Assembly: GCF_013372205.1 (NCBI RefSeq)
Contig: NZ_CP053831.1
Location: 1,054,001 to 1,118,000, forward strand
Direction of reading: 5' to 3'
Source: Campylobacter mucosalis
Lineage (GTDB): Bacteria > Campylobacterota > Campylobacteria > Campylobacterales > Campylobacteraceae
DNA: 64,000 nt
Below, piece by piece: positions 19,207 to 27,210 of this stretch. The notes under the pieces were generated by a model. It did no database searches and was not told the DNA's origin. It was given only the letters and a program-made list of their open reading frames with translations. How positions within the stretch are numbered: the first letter of the stretch is position 1; each line of letters opens with the position of its first letter. Both the position numbers and the translations under genes were made by a program.

Positions 19207-20471
19207 TGGGTTTCCTTAGTTTTAAATTTTTGACTTGTAATTCTAGCATTAAAAAGATAATAAAAGCCTTTGTTTATGCCTTAATGCTCTCAAATTTTAT
19301 ATTTATATCGATTTTTGAAAATAAAATTCTCGATTTTATCTCGCCATTTATTACATTTTTTGCAATCTATAATATTATAAATTTGGATAGATGTGGATTT
19401 TTTTGGGCTGGTTTTTTTAGTGGAATTTTATGGTTTTATTGGATTAGTTTTAGCTTTATTTACTATGAATTAGCTTGGCTTATACCACTTGTAATTTTTG
19501 GAATTGGGGTTATTTATGGGCTTATTTTTTTAGCAGCTAGTTTACCAAGTTTTGTGGCTTTAAGGGCGATTTTATTATTTATTTTTAGTTATATTCCACC
19601 ATTTGGTTTTAACTGGTTTAATCTTGAAGCAACGCTGATTTTAGGGATTTTCCAGCCAAATATACGTGGTTTAATTGCTATATTTTTAGCAGCTATTTTG
19701 GCTAGTTATCTTAAAGGATATTTAAGAATTATTGCAGTTATTGTGTCTTTAGCTTTTGGTGTTGGGTTTAAAAATACAAAGCCCGTAGAGTTGCCATTTT
19801 CTCTTGAACTTGTAAATACCAACGTCAAACAATCTCAAAAGTGGGATAAAAATTTAAAAGATAAATTTATAGATGAAGCAATTTTGATTATAGATAACGC
19901 AATAGCCTTAAAAAAACGTGCAATTTTAATGCCAGAAAATGCTTTTGCAACCTTTATGACACACGAAAAAAATCTACAAAGAGAGCTTTTAGAAAAATCT
20001 CATAAAATAGCAATCATAGCCGGATCTTTAGCCTATGAAAATGGCTCAAATTTCAACTCTACATTTTTATTTGATAATGGCGTTATGAAAAGGTTTGACA
20101 AGGTTGTTTTGGTGCCATTTGGCGAGGAGATACCACTACCAAATTTTGCAAAAGAGATAATAAATAAGCTGTTTTTTGACGGAGCAAGTGACTTTAAAAC
20201 AGCAAAAGAGCCAAGCAGCTATACAATAGACGGCGTGAAAATAAGAAACGCGATATGCTACGAAGCGACAACCGATAGGCTTTTTAAGGGAGATTTTGAC
20301 GTTATGTTTGCAATAACAAACAACGGCTGGTTTAAGTCAGACTTTTTCCCAACAACCCAGCCGATTTTACAAAGAAATTTACTAAAATACTACGCCACAA
20401 AATATAACAAAATAATATACCACAGCGTAAATGGCTCTAAATCAGAGATCATTAAGCCAAAAGAGTTTTAA
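19179..20471 (+). CDS. lnt: Apolipoprotein N-acyltransferase
   Basis: A 430-residue membrane enzyme adding the third acyl chain to lipoproteins. About seven N-terminal hydrophobic segments precede a nitrilase-like domain. The triad is recognisable: Glu in LMPENAF, Lys in RFDKVVLVPFGEEIP and Cys in RNAICYEAT. The start at 19179 has GAGG seven bases ahead but overlaps the 5' end of yajC on the other strand; a later start such as the ATG at 19290 would cost part of the first helix. The 3' end overlaps the end of convergent metK by 20 bases. Confidence 0.9.
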   Translation: MKLENFLPALGFLSFKFLTCNSSIKKIIKAFVYALMLSNFIFISIFENKILDFISPFITFFAIYNIINLDRCGFFWAGFFSGILWFYWISFSFIYYELAWLIPLVIFGIGVIYGLIFLAASLPSFVALRAILLFIFSYIPPFGFNWFNLEATLILGIFQPNIRGLIAIFLAAILASYLKGYLRIIAVIVSLAFGVGFKNTKPVELPFSLELVNTNVKQSQKWDKNLKDKFIDEAILIIDNAIALKKRAILMPENAFATFMTHEKNLQRELLEKSHKIAIIAGSLAYENGSNFNSTFLFDNGVMKRFDKVVLVPFGEEIPLPNFAKEIINKLFFDGASDFKTAKEPSSYTIDGVKIRNAICYEATTDRLFKGDFDVMFAITNNGWFKSDFFPTTQPILQRNLLKYYATKYNKIIYHSVNGSKSEIIKPKEF

Positions 20472-21654
20472 ACAGATCTATGCTATCAAGCTTTTCCCAA
20501 GGATATTTTGCGTTTCCAACCTGTCCTTTTGCAGCCACTTTTGCATATAAAAACGTATCTTTACTAGGCTTATCAAGTCCAAATTTTTGTGTTATCCATC
20601 TTGGAGTAAGCGGGAAATTTTGCATAACAAAATTTGAAAGCTTATCATCATCAAGCCCTGCAATTTGCGTTCCCATAGTATCTACACTAACAGATGTAGG
20701 TTTAGCCACGCCTATTGCGTAGCTTATCTGGACTATACACTTTTTAGCAAGTCCTGCTGCTACAATGTTTTTAGCAATATATCTAGCCGCATATAAACCG
20801 CTTCTGTCAACCTTTGTGTAGTCCTTGCTTGACTGAGCACCACCGCCTATTGGAGCGTATCCACCAAAACTATCTACGATTAGCTTTCTACCAGTTAAAC
20901 CGCTATCGTGAAGCGCACTGTGATTTACGTATCTGCCTGTTGGATTTATGTAAATTATCGTTTTTTCTTTATTATAAAGCTCTTTTGGTAAACCAGTATC
21001 ATCGATAAGCCCTTGAATTAAAGCCCTTAACTCATCTATATGCATACTCTCCACACAAGGTGCCGACACAACTATCGTATGTATGCTTTGCGGACGGCAG
21101 TTTTCAAAGTTATCTTTTGTGCCATAGTCTATCGTGACTTGCGTTTTTATATCAACGCCTAGTTTATCTGGATTAGCTTTGGCAAATTTATACACCTTAT
21201 CGCTTAGCATACGAGCATAAGTAATAGCTGCTGGCATATATTCATCAGCTTCACAACTTGCAAAACCAAACATAATCCCCTGATCTCCAGCCCCTATTTC
21301 GCCGTCTTCTTGATCTACGCCTTGATTTATATCAGGGCTTTGCTGATTTATACAAACCTTAACCTCAATATCATCAGGATGTAAACACTGAGCCTTTGTA
21401 AATTTTGACTTGCCATCATATCCTATGTGAGCAAGTGCGTCTTTGACAATGCCCTCATAATCGTGGTACGAAAGATTAACCTTTGAGTTTATCTCTCCAC
21501 CTATGATGACATTTTTACCAGCTACAAAAACCTCACTAGCAACACGACCATTTGGATCCTCTGTAAGAATTTTATCAACTATGCTATCAGCAATAATATC
21601 AGCGCATTTATCAGGGTGACCCGGACTTACAACCTCAGAAGTAAATAGATACAT
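20452..21654 (-). CDS. metK: S-adenosylmethionine synthetase
   Basis: A 400-residue enzyme making AdoMet from methionine and ATP. The N-terminal TSEVVSPGHPDKCAD is the family signature, and GAGDQGIMFGFA and GGGAQSSKDYTKVDRSG (the P-loop-like motif) follow. I start at the ATG at 21654, because an AAGGGG ribosome site is then about seven bases away. The in-frame ATG two codons upstream (21660) is too close to that site. The gene overlaps the end of lnt and is divergent from sstT. Confidence 0.96.
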   Translation of the reverse strand: MYLFTSEVVSPGHPDKCADIIADSIVDKILTEDPNGRVASEVFVAGKNVIIGGEINSKVNLSYHDYEGIVKDALAHIGYDGKSKFTKAQCLHPDDIEVKVCINQQSPDINQGVDQEDGEIGAGDQGIMFGFASCEADEYMPAAITYARMLSDKVYKFAKANPDKLGVDIKTQVTIDYGTKDNFENCRPQSIHTIVVSAPCVESMHIDELRALIQGLIDDTGLPKELYNKEKTIIYINPTGRYVNHSALHDSGLTGRKLIVDSFGGYAPIGGGAQSSKDYTKVDRSGLYAARYIAKNIVAAGLAKKCIVQISYAIGVAKPTSVSVDTMGTQIAGLDDDKLSNFVMQNFPLTPRWITQKFGLDKPSKDTFLYAKVAAKGQVGNAKYPWEKLDSIDLFKTLLA

Positions 21655-21754
21655 CAACATTCCCCTTATAATCTAAATAATTGCGTAATTGTAACATTTA
21701 ATAATAAAATTTAAATTAACAAAATATTTAAATTTTTAATTTACTAACTTTTTT

Positions 21755-21763
21755 TGTTATACT
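21755..21763 (+). promoter_or_regulatory. Extended -10 promoter of sstT
   Basis: TGTTATACT is a good extended -10 box. Transcription would begin near 21770, giving a short leader of about 30 bases that contains the G9 tract. The upstream in-frame ATG at 21754 would therefore not be transcribed, which supports the ATG at 21799 as start. Confidence 0.55.
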
Positions 21764-21786
21764 CCAAAGAAATTTTTCAAAAAAAA

Positions 21787-21795
21787 GGGGGGGGG
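21787..21795 (+). repeat. G9 homopolymer tract in the sstT ribosome-binding region
   Basis: Nine consecutive G follow an A-run and end three bases before the sstT ATG. The A-G junction is the only Shine-Dalgarno-like sequence, so tract length sets the spacing between ribosome site and start codon. Long G tracts are slippage-prone contingency loci in Campylobacter. Confidence 0.9.
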
Positions 21796-21798
21796 TTA

Positions 21799-23058
21799 AT
21801 GAGCGCGATCTCAAAAATGGCAAAGCGATATGCAGACGGCAACTTAATCGTTCAAATTTTAATAGGTATCACACTTGGAGCTATCATAGGCTTTTGGGGA
21901 CATTCACAGCTTGCAGTTGAGGGAGGAGAGGCTGAGTTTGCAAATAAAATTTTAAACACGATAGCAATTTTGGGTAATTTATTTGTAGGTGCACTAAAGG
22001 CTGTTGCACCAGTGTTAGTGTTTGTTTTGGTTGCAACTTCTATAATCACAAAAGATTTTGGAGAAACAAAAGGTATGGGCAGGGTTGTTGCACTTTACCT
22101 AACTGGGACATTTTTAGCAGCCGTAGTCGCGGTTTGTGCTAGTTTTATGTTTCCTGTTGAGCTTGTCTTAAAGGGCGTTGAGAGTGCAAAAATGAGTGCT
22201 CCACAAAATGTCATTGACGTGTTAAAAGATCTAATTTTTAAAATGGTTCAAAATCCAGTAACCGCCATTGGTAGCGGGAACTACATAGGTATCATCACTT
22301 GGGCGGTGGGTGCTGGTATAGCTATGCGTGGTTGCACAAAAGAAACTAAAAATGTCTTTAAAGATGTGAGCGATGGAGTAACAAAAATAGTAAAATTTGT
22401 AATTCGCCTAGCACCATTTGGCATATTTGGTCTTGTTGCCATAAGCATTCACGAAACTGGATTTGACGCATTGGCTGGATATTTAAAGCTTATTTTTGTT
22501 TTAGTTGGTGCTATGCTTTTTGTTGCATTTGTCATCAATCCTCTGATGGCATTTGTTGTAACTCGTAAAAATCCATATCCACTTGTAATGACATCTATAA
22601 AAGAGAGTGCAGTTACTGCGTTTTTCACACGCTCATCAGCTGCAAATATCCCTGTAAATATGGCACTTTGCAAAAAACTTGGACTAAAAGAGGAGCTTTA
22701 CTCTATCTCTATACCGCTTGGTGCTACGATCAATATGGCAGGAGCTGCGATAACAATTAGTATCCTAGCCCTAGCCGCTGTAAATTCGCTAGATTACGTA
22801 ACTGTAAGTTTTAGCGACGCCCTACTTCTTAGCTTCATCTCAGCCATTGGAGCTTGCGGTGCTTCAGGCGTAGCTGGTGGCTCGTTGCTCCTTGTGCCAC
22901 TTGCTTGTGCATTATTTGGAATTTCAGATGATATAGCTATGCAAGTTGTTGCGGTTGGCTTTATCATAGGAGTTATACAAGATAGCGTTGAAACCGCACT
23001 AAATAGCTCATCTGACGTTGTCTTTACAGCTATTGCTTCTGAAACTATAAAAGATTGA
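21799..23058 (+). CDS. sstT: Serine/threonine:sodium symporter SstT
   Basis: A 419-residue dicarboxylate/amino-acid:cation symporter with eight to nine hydrophobic segments. Features of SstT are visible: the [17 protein letters not shown] first helix, [13 protein letters not shown] (hairpin 1 serine-rich motif), [13 protein letters not shown] (the NMxG sodium-site motif) and [12 protein letters not shown] (hairpin 2). It imports serine and threonine, preferred carbon sources in this genus. Start chosen at 21799; an open frame reaches upstream to 21754 through the G tract but lies before the predicted transcript start. A clear terminator follows. Confidence 0.92.
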   Translation: MSAISKMAKRYADGNLIVQILIGITLGAIIGFWGHSQLAVEGGEAEFANKILNTIAILGNLFVGALKAVAPVLVFVLVATSIITKDFGETKGMGRVVALYLTGTFLAAVVAVCASFMFPVELVLKGVESAKMSAPQNVIDVLKDLIFKMVQNPVTAIGSGNYIGIITWAVGAGIAMRGCTKETKNVFKDVSDGVTKIVKFVIRLAPFGIFGLVAISIHETGFDALAGYLKLIFVLVGAMLFVAFVINPLMAFVVTRKNPYPLVMTSIKESAVTAFFTRSSAANIPVNMALCKKLGLKEELYSISIPLGATINMAGAAITISILALAAVNSLDYVTVSFSDALLLSFISAIGACGASGVAGGSLLLVPLACALFGISDDIAMQVVAVGFIIGVIQDSVETALNSSSDVVFTAIASETIKD

Positions 23059-23086
23059 TTTTAGCCCAAATAAGGGCTAAAATTTT
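23059..23086 (+). terminator. Rho-independent terminator of sstT
   Basis: TTTTAGCCC and GGGCTAAAA form a perfect nine-base-pair stem around a six-base loop and are followed by TTTT. The left arm begins right after the sstT stop codon. Confidence 0.85.
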
Positions 23087-23132
23087 ATAAATTTTGTGTA
23101 AAATAGTTAAAATTTAATTTTTAGGATTTTAT

Positions 23133-24854
23133 ATGAACACTTGGGATTTAACTCCGCTTTTTAAAAATACAAAAGAGCTTGAACAATTTACAGAGCAGAC
23201 AAAGAAAAATTGTGAAAATTTCAAAATAAAATTTGAAAACAAGCTAAATAATTTAAACCAAAATGATTTTGCTAAATCGATAGAGACTTATGAAAGTCTA
23301 AACGCCGATATCTCAAAGATAATGACCTACGCATTTTTAGTGTTTGCTAAAGATACAAAAAAGGGTAGCTTTTATGCAAAATTTGACGAGGAATGCACAA
23401 GAGCACAGCAAAATTTGCTATTTTTTGAACTTGAGTTTAATACACTAGATGAAAAAACTCAAGATAAATTTATAAAAGCAACTCCAAAATTTGCATACTA
23501 CCTATCAAATTTAAAAGAGCAAAAACCTCATCAACTAAGCCTTAAAGAAGAGGAAATTTTGCTTCGCACCTCAAATACAGGAGCTGAAGCTTTTGCCAGA
23601 CTTTTTGATGAGAGTATGTCGGCTATGAAATTTAAGTTTAAAGGCAAAATGCTAAGCGAAGAGGAGGTTTTAAGCAAACTTCACAGCACTAATAGAAATG
23701 AACGCAGAGAGGCTGCAAAATCCTTATCAAACGAGCTTAGCAAACACAAACACTTGCTAACATACATATATAATATGATAAAAACAGACCTTGCGACAAG
23801 TTGTGAACTAAGAAATTTTAAAACCCCTGAAGCACCAAGACATCTAAGCAATCAAATAACCCAAAAAAGCGTCAATGCACTCATAAAAGCTAGTGAAAAT
23901 AGCTTTGATATAGTGCATAAATTTTATGAAAAAAAGCGAAAAATTCTAGGGCTTAAAAAACTTTATGACTACGACAGATACGCTCCACTTGAACAAAATG
24001 AGACAAAATACGAATTTAAAAAGTGCAAAGAGATTGTGCTAAAGGCGTTTAGTGAGTTTAGTCCTAAATTTGGTAAGATAGCAAAAGAGGCATTTGAAAA
24101 TGGTTGGCTTGATGTATATCCAAGCGATTCCAAAAGAGGCGGTGCGTTTTCACATTCAGGTTCAGCAGACGCCCATCCATACGTGCTTTTAAACCATACA
24201 GATGGCAGACGAGATCTCTTTACCTTAGCCCACGAACTAGGTCACGCAATCCATCAAAAGCTATCATACAGCGTTGGTTTTTTAAACTCAGACACTCCGC
24301 TTACAACAGCAGAGACAGCCTCTGTATTTTGCGAAATGCTAGTTTTTGACTACGTAAAAAACGAGCTAAAGCCAAAAGAAAAACAGGCTATGTTAGCAGG
24401 CAAACTTGAAGATATTTTTGCTACTCTTTATAGACAGATAAACTTTACCACATTTGAAAGGCGAGTGCATTCGCACAAAGGCGAGATAAGTAGCAACGAG
24501 CTAGATAAAATTTGGCTTGAAGAGAGTGCAAAAATGTTTGGCAAAAGTGTGACACTAAATGAGTATTATAAAATTTGGTGGAGTTACATACCGCACTTTA
24601 TTCATACGCCATTTTACTGCTACGCCTACTCGTATGCACAGCTTTTAGTACTTGCTCTTTTTGGACTTTACAAGAGCAAAAAGTGTGAAAATTTTGTTGA
24701 AATTTACACTAAATTTTTAAGTAGCGGTGGTTCTAAAAGCCCAAAAGAGCTGGTTGGACTATTTGGTTTTGATATAGATGATGAGAAATTTTGGAACATA
24801 GGGCTAAATGAGATTAAAAAAATAGTAAAAGAATTTGAGGAGCTAAAATGCTAA
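23133..24854 (+). CDS. pepF: Oligoendopeptidase F (M3 metallopeptidase)
   Basis: A 573-residue cytoplasmic zinc peptidase of the PepF/M3B family that cleaves short peptides. The zinc motif HELGHAIHQ is near residues 369-377, with the third ligand Glu in LTTAETASVFCEML about 25 residues later. SGSADAHPYVLLNH precedes the active site, as in the family. An AGGA ribosome site is seven bases before the ATG. The stop region overlaps the start of the next gene by seven bases. Confidence 0.93.
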   Translation: MNTWDLTPLFKNTKELEQFTEQTKKNCENFKIKFENKLNNLNQNDFAKSIETYESLNADISKIMTYAFLVFAKDTKKGSFYAKFDEECTRAQQNLLFFELEFNTLDEKTQDKFIKATPKFAYYLSNLKEQKPHQLSLKEEEILLRTSNTGAEAFARLFDESMSAMKFKFKGKMLSEEEVLSKLHSTNRNERREAAKSLSNELSKHKHLLTYIYNMIKTDLATSCELRNFKTPEAPRHLSNQITQKSVNALIKASENSFDIVHKFYEKKRKILGLKKLYDYDRYAPLEQNETKYEFKKCKEIVLKAFSEFSPKFGKIAKEAFENGWLDVYPSDSKRGGAFSHSGSADAHPYVLLNHTDGRRDLFTLAHELGHAIHQKLSYSVGFLNSDTPLTTAETASVFCEMLVFDYVKNELKPKEKQAMLAGKLEDIFATLYRQINFTTFERRVHSHKGEISSNELDKIWLEESAKMFGKSVTLNEYYKIWWSYIPHFIHTPFYCYAYSYAQLLVLALFGLYKSKKCENFVEIYTKFLSSGGSKSPKELVGLFGFDIDDEKFWNIGLNEIKKIVKEFEELKC

Positions 24855-25291
24855 ATGAGCTTTTAAATAACGACAAATTTGCACTTTTGATGAAAATGCA
24901 CGTTTATGAATGCATAGATTTTTTACTTCAAAACGGGATAGATTTTGGCATAGTTGCAAACCTAAATCTTACTAAATTTCAACCAACATTGCCAGATGAG
25001 ATATCTAAAAATTTCAGCCAACCTGCCATAGTTTTTATGTTAGCAGGTTATACGTTTGAGAGTGCCAAGCTAACGCAAGATGAGCTTAGCTTTGAGGCTG
25101 GGTTTGGCTTGCAAGACTATGCCTCAGTCGTAAGTGTCCCACTTGGCGGTATAGTTCAGGTAATGGTCGAGGATAGCGCGGTGCTTATAAATTTCTCAGT
25201 GCCAAAGATAAAAGAAAAGCCCGAGCAAAAATCAATCCTAAGGTTTAAATCAAACCCAAAAAATCAAGAAATTTGTAACAAAAAAAGTTAG
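24848..25291 (+). CDS. SspB-like protein, candidate ClpXP adaptor
   Basis: A 147-residue soluble protein. Its central part has the pattern of the SspB fold: a GIDFGIVANLN strand, PAIVFMLAGYTF, then DELSFEAGFGLQDYASVVSV and PLGGIVQVMVED. These line up by eye with E. coli SspB (I recall DEVRFNARFGGIPRQVSVPL and AAVLAIYARE). After a polar linker the tail has ILRFKSNPK, reminiscent of the LRVVK ClpX-binding motif at the SspB C-terminus. SspB delivers ssrA-tagged proteins to ClpXP. This is my reading of sequence pattern and has not been searched. The gene is coupled to pepF, so both would act in protein and peptide turnover. Confidence 0.7.
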   Translation: MLNELLNNDKFALLMKMHVYECIDFLLQNGIDFGIVANLNLTKFQPTLPDEISKNFSQPAIVFMLAGYTFESAKLTQDELSFEAGFGLQDYASVVSVPLGGIVQVMVEDSAVLINFSVPKIKEKPEQKSILRFKSNPKNQEICNKKS

Positions 25292-25340
25292 CAACCAACT
25301 TTAAGTAGCCAAATTAACCTAGCTTTTATAAAAATTTTAG

Positions 25341-25346
25341 TATAAA
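25341..25346 (+). promoter_or_regulatory. Candidate -10 of cjaA
   Basis: TATAAA, preceded by AGT rather than TG, lies 33 bases before the cjaA start. AAAGGAG at about 25365-25371 is a strong ribosome site for the ATG at 25379. Confidence 0.35.
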
Positions 25347-25378
25347 TTTAGTCCTATTTTAAATCAAAGGAGAAAGAG

Positions 25379-26218
25379 ATGAAAAAGATACTTTTTTCAT
25401 TTTTGGCGCTAGTCGCTACCGTCTTTCTAACGGGTTGTGGCGAAGAAAAGTCTGCTACGCAAACTGATGCGATAGCTAAAATCAAAGAACGCGGATACGT
25501 GCGTATCGGGGTTTTTAGTGATAAACCACCTTTTGGTTTTGTCGATAAAAACGGCAAAAATCAAGGATATGACATCTACTTTGCAAAACGTATCGCAAAG
25601 GATTTGCTAGGCGATGAGAGCAAGGTTAAATTTGAACTAGTTGAGGCAGCCAGCAGAACCGAAGTCTTGGTGGCTGATAAGGTTGATATAACTCTTGCAA
25701 ATTTCACAAAAACAACAGAGAGAGAAAAGGTTGTTGATTTTGCATTGCCTTATATGAAGGTTTCTTTGGGCGTCGTAAGCCCTGAAGGTGCTGTGATTAA
25801 GGATATTAGCGAACTTAAAGGCAAGAAACTAATCGTAAATAAAGGCACGACAGCTGACGCATATTTTACCAAAAATCACCCAGAAATAGAGCTGATAAAA
25901 TTTGATCAAAACACTGAAACTTTCGCTGCTTTACTAGATGGTAGAGGAGTTGCACTATCGCACGATAACGCCCTACTTTTTGCTTGGGTTAAAGAAAATC
26001 CAAAATTTGTAGTTGGCATAGAGGCATTTGGCGATGTCGATGTCATCGCACCTGCCGTTAAAAAAGGCAATGAAGCTCTACTAAAATGGCTAAATGATGA
26101 GATTGTAAATCTTGGTAAAGAAAATTTCTTTCATAAAGCATACGACACTACTTTAAAGCCAGTTTATGGCGACACTGTAAATCCTGAATCACTTGTAGTC
26201 GAGGGCGGAAAAATATAA
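25379..26218 (+). CDS. cjaA: CjaA-type cysteine-binding lipoprotein of an ABC transporter
   Basis: A 279-residue periplasmic amino-acid-binding protein (SBP_bac_3) with a lipoprotein signal, LTGCGEEK (acylated Cys near residue 20). GVFSDKPPFGFVDKNGKNQG, the ANFTKTTEREKVVDFALPYM ligand-binding segment, NKGTTADAYF and LSHDNALLFAWVKE closely follow what I recall of C. jejuni CjaA. CjaA is a surface-exposed immunodominant cysteine-binding protein. No permease or ATPase gene is adjacent here. It is monocistronic, followed by a hairpin. Confidence 0.9.
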   Translation: MKKILFSFLALVATVFLTGCGEEKSATQTDAIAKIKERGYVRIGVFSDKPPFGFVDKNGKNQGYDIYFAKRIAKDLLGDESKVKFELVEAASRTEVLVADKVDITLANFTKTTEREKVVDFALPYMKVSLGVVSPEGAVIKDISELKGKKLIVNKGTTADAYFTKNHPEIELIKFDQNTETFAALLDGRGVALSHDNALLFAWVKENPKFVVGIEAFGDVDVIAPAVKKGNEALLKWLNDEIVNLGKENFFHKAYDTTLKPVYGDTVNPESLVVEGGKI

Positions 26219-26221
26219 AAA

Positions 26222-26248
26222 ATTTAGGCAAGATTTTCTTGCCTAAAT
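26222..26248. terminator. Hairpin after cjaA
   Basis: ATTTAGGCAAG and CTTGCCTAAAT form a perfect eleven-base-pair stem around ATTTT. There is no T-run on its plus-strand 3' side; instead it runs directly into the -10 box of the next gene. The left flank is A/T rich, so it may work better for minus-strand transcripts. Confidence 0.65.
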
Positions 26249-26249
26249 G

Positions 26250-26258
26250 TGATATAAT
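26250..26258 (+). promoter_or_regulatory. Extended -10 promoter of the glycan-locus initiating transferase
   Basis: TGATATAAT is a near-ideal extended -10, beginning two bases after the cjaA hairpin. Transcription would start near 26265, about 20 bases before the GTG start. The same TGATATAAT is found at 37174. Confidence 0.55.
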
Positions 26259-26283
26259 AAATCAAAAACAAACGAGGTTTCTT

Positions 26284-27210
26284 GTGCTGGTTCTTGGTGA
26301 TAAATACACTTTTTGCGAATTTGAGCTAAAAAAACTAACAAAGCGTTTTGATAATATCGATTTTATAGAGTATTCAAACGAGAAAGAAACTAGAACTGGG
26401 CTAGAAAGCTTACTCTCAAACAAACATTATCACTACATAATTTTAAATTCCAAAGAGTCAATTGACGCAAAGATGATAAAATATCTAACAAAACTTCAAT
26501 TTAGGCAAAACCACAAAACAAAAATAATTAGCATTGAGCTATTCTTAGAAACTTTTCTTCAAAAATGCTACATTCCAGATGATGATAGGGATTTGAATTT
26601 TTTAAGCGATATCAGGGCGTATAATGCTTTTGAGCTGTTTTTAAAACGAGCGATTGACTATTTTGGTGGGAGTGTGCTATTTTTAATACACTTTTTTATG
26701 AAATTTTATGTCAAAAAACGCATAGATGAAGAGTCACCAGGAGAGATTTATTTTGTGCAAAAAAGAGTTGGATTAAACAATAAAGAATTTGGATGTATAA
26801 AATATAGATCAATGATATTAGACGCTGAGAAAAATGGAGTACAATTTGCAAAAAGCAACGACGATAGAGTTTTTAAATTTGGCAATTTTATGAGAAAAAC
26901 CAGGATTGATGAGATACCACAATGCATAAATGTATTAAAAGGAGAAATGCATTTAATAGGTCCAAGGCCAGAACGCAGACACTGGATAAATATCTTTGAA
27001 AAAGAGATACCTTACTACAACGAGAGGCACCTAGTTAGACCCGGCATAACTGGCTGGGCGCAGGTAAATTACCCTTACGGCGAAAATGCCTACGATGCAA
27101 AACAAAAGCTAATGTATGATTTATACTACATAAAACACTGGTCGCTTTGGCTTGAAATAAAGACGATATTTAATACAGTAGCTATCATGGTCGGTCAAAA
27201 AGGCGTATAA
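26284..27210 (+). CDS. Initiating sugar-phosphate transferase (polyprenyl-phosphate glycosyl-1-phosphate transferase)
   Basis: A 308-residue protein. Residues 1-115 are a soluble, unrecognised domain. A single hydrophobic hairpin near residues 130-145 leads into the bacterial sugar transferase domain with QKRVGLNNKEF, KYRSM, the catalytic RIDEIPQ, GPRPERRHW and RPGITGWAQV. These enzymes put the first sugar phosphate on undecaprenyl phosphate. It lacks the four-helix N-terminus of WbaP/WcaJ and is longer than PglC (about 200). GTG start chosen at 26284 because GAGG is seven bases upstream. The sugar donor cannot be read from sequence. Its end overlaps the convergent GT4 gene. Confidence 0.85.
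   Translation: MLVLGDKYTFCEFELKKLTKRFDNIDFIEYSNEKETRTGLESLLSNKHYHYIILNSKESIDAKMIKYLTKLQFRQNHKTKIISIELFLETFLQKCYIPDDDRDLNFLSDIRAYNAFELFLKRAIDYFGGSVLFLIHFFMKFYVKKRIDEESPGEIYFVQKRVGLNNKEFGCIKYRSMILDAEKNGVQFAKSNDDRVFKFGNFMRKTRIDEIPQCINVLKGEMHLIGPRPERRHWINIFEKEIPYYNERHLVRPGITGWAQVNYPYGENAYDAKQKLMYDLYYIKHWSLWLEIKTIFNTVAIMVGQKGV

Noticed and set aside
21754-21798. Upstream in-frame start for sstT reading through the G9 tract
   Set aside because: It begins before the predicted transcript start and adds 15 residues that do not resemble an SstT N-terminus. Kept only as a check in the sstT finding.
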